From the NCBI RefSeq assembly GCF_008124625.1, contig NZ_VNHM01000010.1, positions 47,768 through 111,767 on the forward strand: a stretch of 64,000 nt of DNA, written 5' to 3'. The notes under the pieces were generated by a model that saw only the letters and a program-made list of their open reading frames with translations, did no database searches and was not told where the DNA came from. Made by a program: the position numbers and the translations under genes. Below, in pieces: positions 62,058 to 64,000 of this stretch (position 1 is its first letter; the number at the start of each line of letters is the position of its first letter). This DNA is from Desulfallas thermosapovorans DSM 6562. Its GTDB lineage: Bacteria > Bacillota > Desulfotomaculia > Desulfotomaculales > Desulfallaceae.

Positions 62058-64000
62058 ATGTCTGAACAGATCAACTTTGATCAAATTTTTGAAGGCGCCA
62101 TAGAACCGGGCAAGGAGCCCAAGAAGCTGTTCAAGGAAGCTTATGAGGGCACCATTACCGCCCTTAGCTACGCTGAGATTTTGTTAAATCAGGCTATCCG
62201 TACCTACGGCAAGGACCATCCCGTGGGATATCCCGATACAGCTTACTACCTGCCGGTCATCCGCTGCCTGAGCGGTGAAGAAATCAAGACCCTGGGCGAT
62301 ATGGTACCGGTATTGAACCGGATGCGTAATGCCGTCAAAGAAGAGAAAACCTTTGCCAACGCCCGCAAGTGGGGCGAAGCAACCTGGTACGCCGCCGATA
62401 TCATCGAAGCAATCAGGTACATTAAGAATACTCCGGAAAACCCGCTGCACGTTGCTCCCTGGACCGGATTCATCGGTGACCCCGTGGTGCGCCAGTACGG
62501 CACCAAAATGGTGGACTGGACCATTCCCGGTGAAGCTGTCATCCTGGGCCGGGCCAAGGACAGCAAGTCAGCCAAGAAAATAGTGGACAGCCTGATGGCC
62601 AAAGGTCTAATGCTGTTCTTATGCGATGAAATAATTGAGCAGTTACTGGAGGAAGGCGTCAAGCTGGGTGTGGACTACATCGCTTACCCGCTGGGCAACT
62701 TCACCCAGGTGGTACACGCCGCCAACTACGCCCTCCGGGCCGGTATGATGTTCGGCGGTATCAAACCCGGCGACTATGACGCCCAGCGCGATTACCAGCG
62801 CCGCCGCGTGCTGGCCTTCATCCTGTACCTGGGCGAGCATGACATGGTCAAAACCGCAGCCGCCATGGGTGCCATCAACGTGGGCTTCCCGGTTATCACC
62901 GACCAGGAGTTGCCCGAAGACAAGCAAATTAAAGACTGGTTCATCAGCGAGCCCGACTACGACAAAATCGTCCAAACCTGCCTTGAAGTACGGGGCATCA
63001 AAATTACCACTGTGGATATCGACGTACCCATCACCGTGGGTCCCGCCTTTGAAGGCGAATCCATCCGCAAGAAAGACATGTACGTGGAATTCGGCGGCAC
63101 CAAAACCCCCGGCTTCGAGCTGGTACGTATGGGTGACGATACCATCGAAGACGGCAAAATTGAGCTGGTGGGACCGGATATCGATACTGTAGCCGAAGGT
63201 GGCAGAATGCCCCTGGGTATTGTAGTGGACGTTTACGGTCGCAAAATGCAGGAAGACTTTGAACCCGTGTTGGAGCGCCGCATTCACTACTTCACCAACT
63301 ACGGCGAAGGTTTGTGGCACGTAGCCCAGCGGGATATTATGTGGGTACGAATCAGTAAAGATGCCTATGCCAAGGGCTTCCGCCTCAAGCATATCGGTGA
63401 AATACTGTACGCCAAATTCAAGTCCGAATTCTCCTCTATCGTAGACCGGATTGCTGTAACAATCTACAGTGATGAACAAAAAGTACTGGAAATGCGGGAA
63501 GTAGCACGGGAATACTACAAGAGGCGTGACGACCGCCTCAAGGAACTGCGGGATGAGAAAGTGGACACCTTCTATTCCTGCACCCTGTGCCAGAGCTTTG
63601 CGCCCACCCACGTGTGCGTCATCGCCCCCGAGCGGGTCGGCCTGTGCGGCGCGGTGAGCTGGCTGGATGCCAAGGCGGCTTATGAAATTAACCCGCATGG
63701 TGCTAACCAGCCCATTCCCAAGGAAGGCGTCATTGACGATGTCAAGGGCCAGTGGAAGTCCTTCAACGAATTTACCTATAACAACTCGCAACGCAACATT
63801 GAAGCTGTTAACTTCTACACCATCATGGAATACCCGATGACCTCCTGCGGCTGCTTCGAATGTATCCTGGCCATGGTGCCCGAGTGCAACGGCTTCATGG
63901 TGGTTAACCGGGAGCATGGCGGCATGACCCCGTCCGGTATGACCTTCTCCACCCTGGCCGGTACCATCGGCGGCGGTGCCCAGATGCCCGGCTTCATGGG
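62058..64000 (+). CDS. acsB: CO-methylating acetyl-CoA synthase, N-terminal 647 residues (cut by window end)
   Basis: The ACS catalytic subunit that joins CO, a corrinoid-bound methyl and CoA into acetyl-CoA. The frame is open from ATG 62058 (after AAAGGAGG) to the window end, with about 80 residues of a usual 730 missing. A-cluster cysteines are all visible: C508, C511, C520, C530 in CTLCQSFAPTHVCVIAPE followed by RVGLCG, and C597, C599 in SCGCFEC; the spacing matches the Moorella enzyme. The N-terminal CODH-contact domain is typical (YADTAYYLPVI-like region near residue 57). The corrinoid protein genes are expected beyond the window. Confidence 0.96.
   Translation, partial: MSEQINFDQIFEGAIEPGKEPKKLFKEAYEGTITALSYAEILLNQAIRTYGKDHPVGYPDTAYYLPVIRCLSGEEIKTLGDMVPVLNRMRNAVKEEKTFANARKWGEATWYAADIIEAIRYIKNTPENPLHVAPWTGFIGDPVVRQYGTKMVDWTIPGEAVILGRAKDSKSAKKIVDSLMAKGLMLFLCDEIIEQLLEEGVKLGVDYIAYPLGNFTQVVHAANYALRAGMMFGGIKPGDYDAQRDYQRRRVLAFILYLGEHDMVKTAAAMGAINVGFPVITDQELPEDKQIKDWFISEPDYDKIVQTCLEVRGIKITTVDIDVPITVGPAFEGESIRKKDMYVEFGGTKTPGFELVRMGDDTIEDGKIELVGPDIDTVAEGGRMPLGIVVDVYGRKMQEDFEPVLERRIHYFTNYGEGLWHVAQRDIMWVRISKDAYAKGFRLKHIGEILYAKFKSEFSSIVDRIAVTIYSDEQKVLEMREVAREYYKRRDDRLKELRDEKVDTFYSCTLCQSFAPTHVCVIAPERVGLCGAVSWLDAKAAYEINPHGANQPIPKEGVIDDVKGQWKSFNEFTYNNSQRNIEAVNFYTIMEYPMTSCGCFECILAMVPECNGFMVVNREHGGMTPSGMTFSTLAGTIGGGAQMPGFM

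Noticed and set aside
62643..63917. 424-codon open frame antisense to acsB
   Set aside because: It is the mirror of a strongly biased, fully matching acsB gene; the product has no domain and no ribosome site. Other long antisense frames (5852-6673, 48213-48848, 60012 region) fail for the same reason.

Overview
This window looks like a chromosomal segment of an anaerobic, spore-forming, sulfate-reducer-type Firmicute of the Desulfotomaculum group (Peptococcaceae and relatives). That placement is an inference. It rests on the CO dehydrogenase/acetyl-CoA synthase genes, a complete-looking siroheme-dependent heme gene cluster, a selenocysteine system, several clostridial ferredoxins, a Rex redox repressor, many GTG/TTG starts with strong GGAGG Shine-Dalgarno sites, and A/T-rich gaps. 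No insertion sequence, integrase, phage gene or CRISPR array was seen.

Layout. 1-2.05 kb: end of a substrate-binding protein, permease and ATPase of an ABC importer. 2.07-6.65 kb: fatty-acid/acyl-CoA genes (two acyl-CoA dehydrogenases, an acyl-CoA synthetase) around an XRE regulator with overlapping divergent promoters. 6.7-12 kb: small membrane protein, ferredoxin, a large phosphatase-fold membrane protein, speD and a degenerate prenyl-synthase-like gene. 12.1-16.8 kb: ADP-forming acyl-CoA synthetase and a TrkH/TrkA potassium system. 16.9-21.2 kb: wrecked 5'-nucleotidase pseudogene, then selA-selB. 21.3-24 kb: MidA-like methyltransferase, an uncalled 56-residue Ser/Cys-rich ORF, DUF456 protein, RNase HI. 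24.2-29.9 kb: purine nucleoside importer (BMP lipoprotein, ATPase, two permeases) with xpt. 30-34.8 kb: universal stress protein, PurS-PurS-PurL fusion, PurQ, GNAT acetyltransferase. 34.9-38.8 kb: orphan 2-oxoacid:ferredoxin oxidoreductase beta subunit, Mrr-like membrane protein, BCCT transporter. 39.3 kb: tRNA-Sec on the minus strand. 39.75-51 kb: polyprenyl synthase, then sirC-hemA-hemC-cobA/hemD-nirJ1-hemB-nirJ2-ahbA-ahbB-hemL. 51.3-56 kb: rex, YjbQ, and a divergent MoxR / unknown / VWA locus. 56.1-57.4 kb: tRNA-Pro-Glu-Tyr-Gln, a 2[4Fe-4S] ferredoxin and tRNA-Leu. 57.8-58.9 kb: a second phosphatase-fold protein. 59-64 kb: cooC, CODH (cooS/acsA) and acsB, which runs off the end.

How the parts fit. 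The heme cluster covers glutamyl-tRNA to heme through siroheme, suiting an anaerobe that makes siroheme and cytochromes. The CODH/ACS genes are the carbonyl branch of the Wood-Ljungdahl pathway. selA, selB and tRNA-Sec together supply three of the four selenocysteine components; selD is not in the window. The importer plus Xpt gives purine salvage beside de novo purine genes.

The least explained parts are the MoxR/unknown/VWA locus, two phosphatase-fold proteins that appear to have lost metal ligands, a dead-looking prenyl synthase, a dead-looking Mrr nuclease, and two small ORFs that were not obvious at first reading (22654-22824 plus strand, 36920-37069 minus strand).
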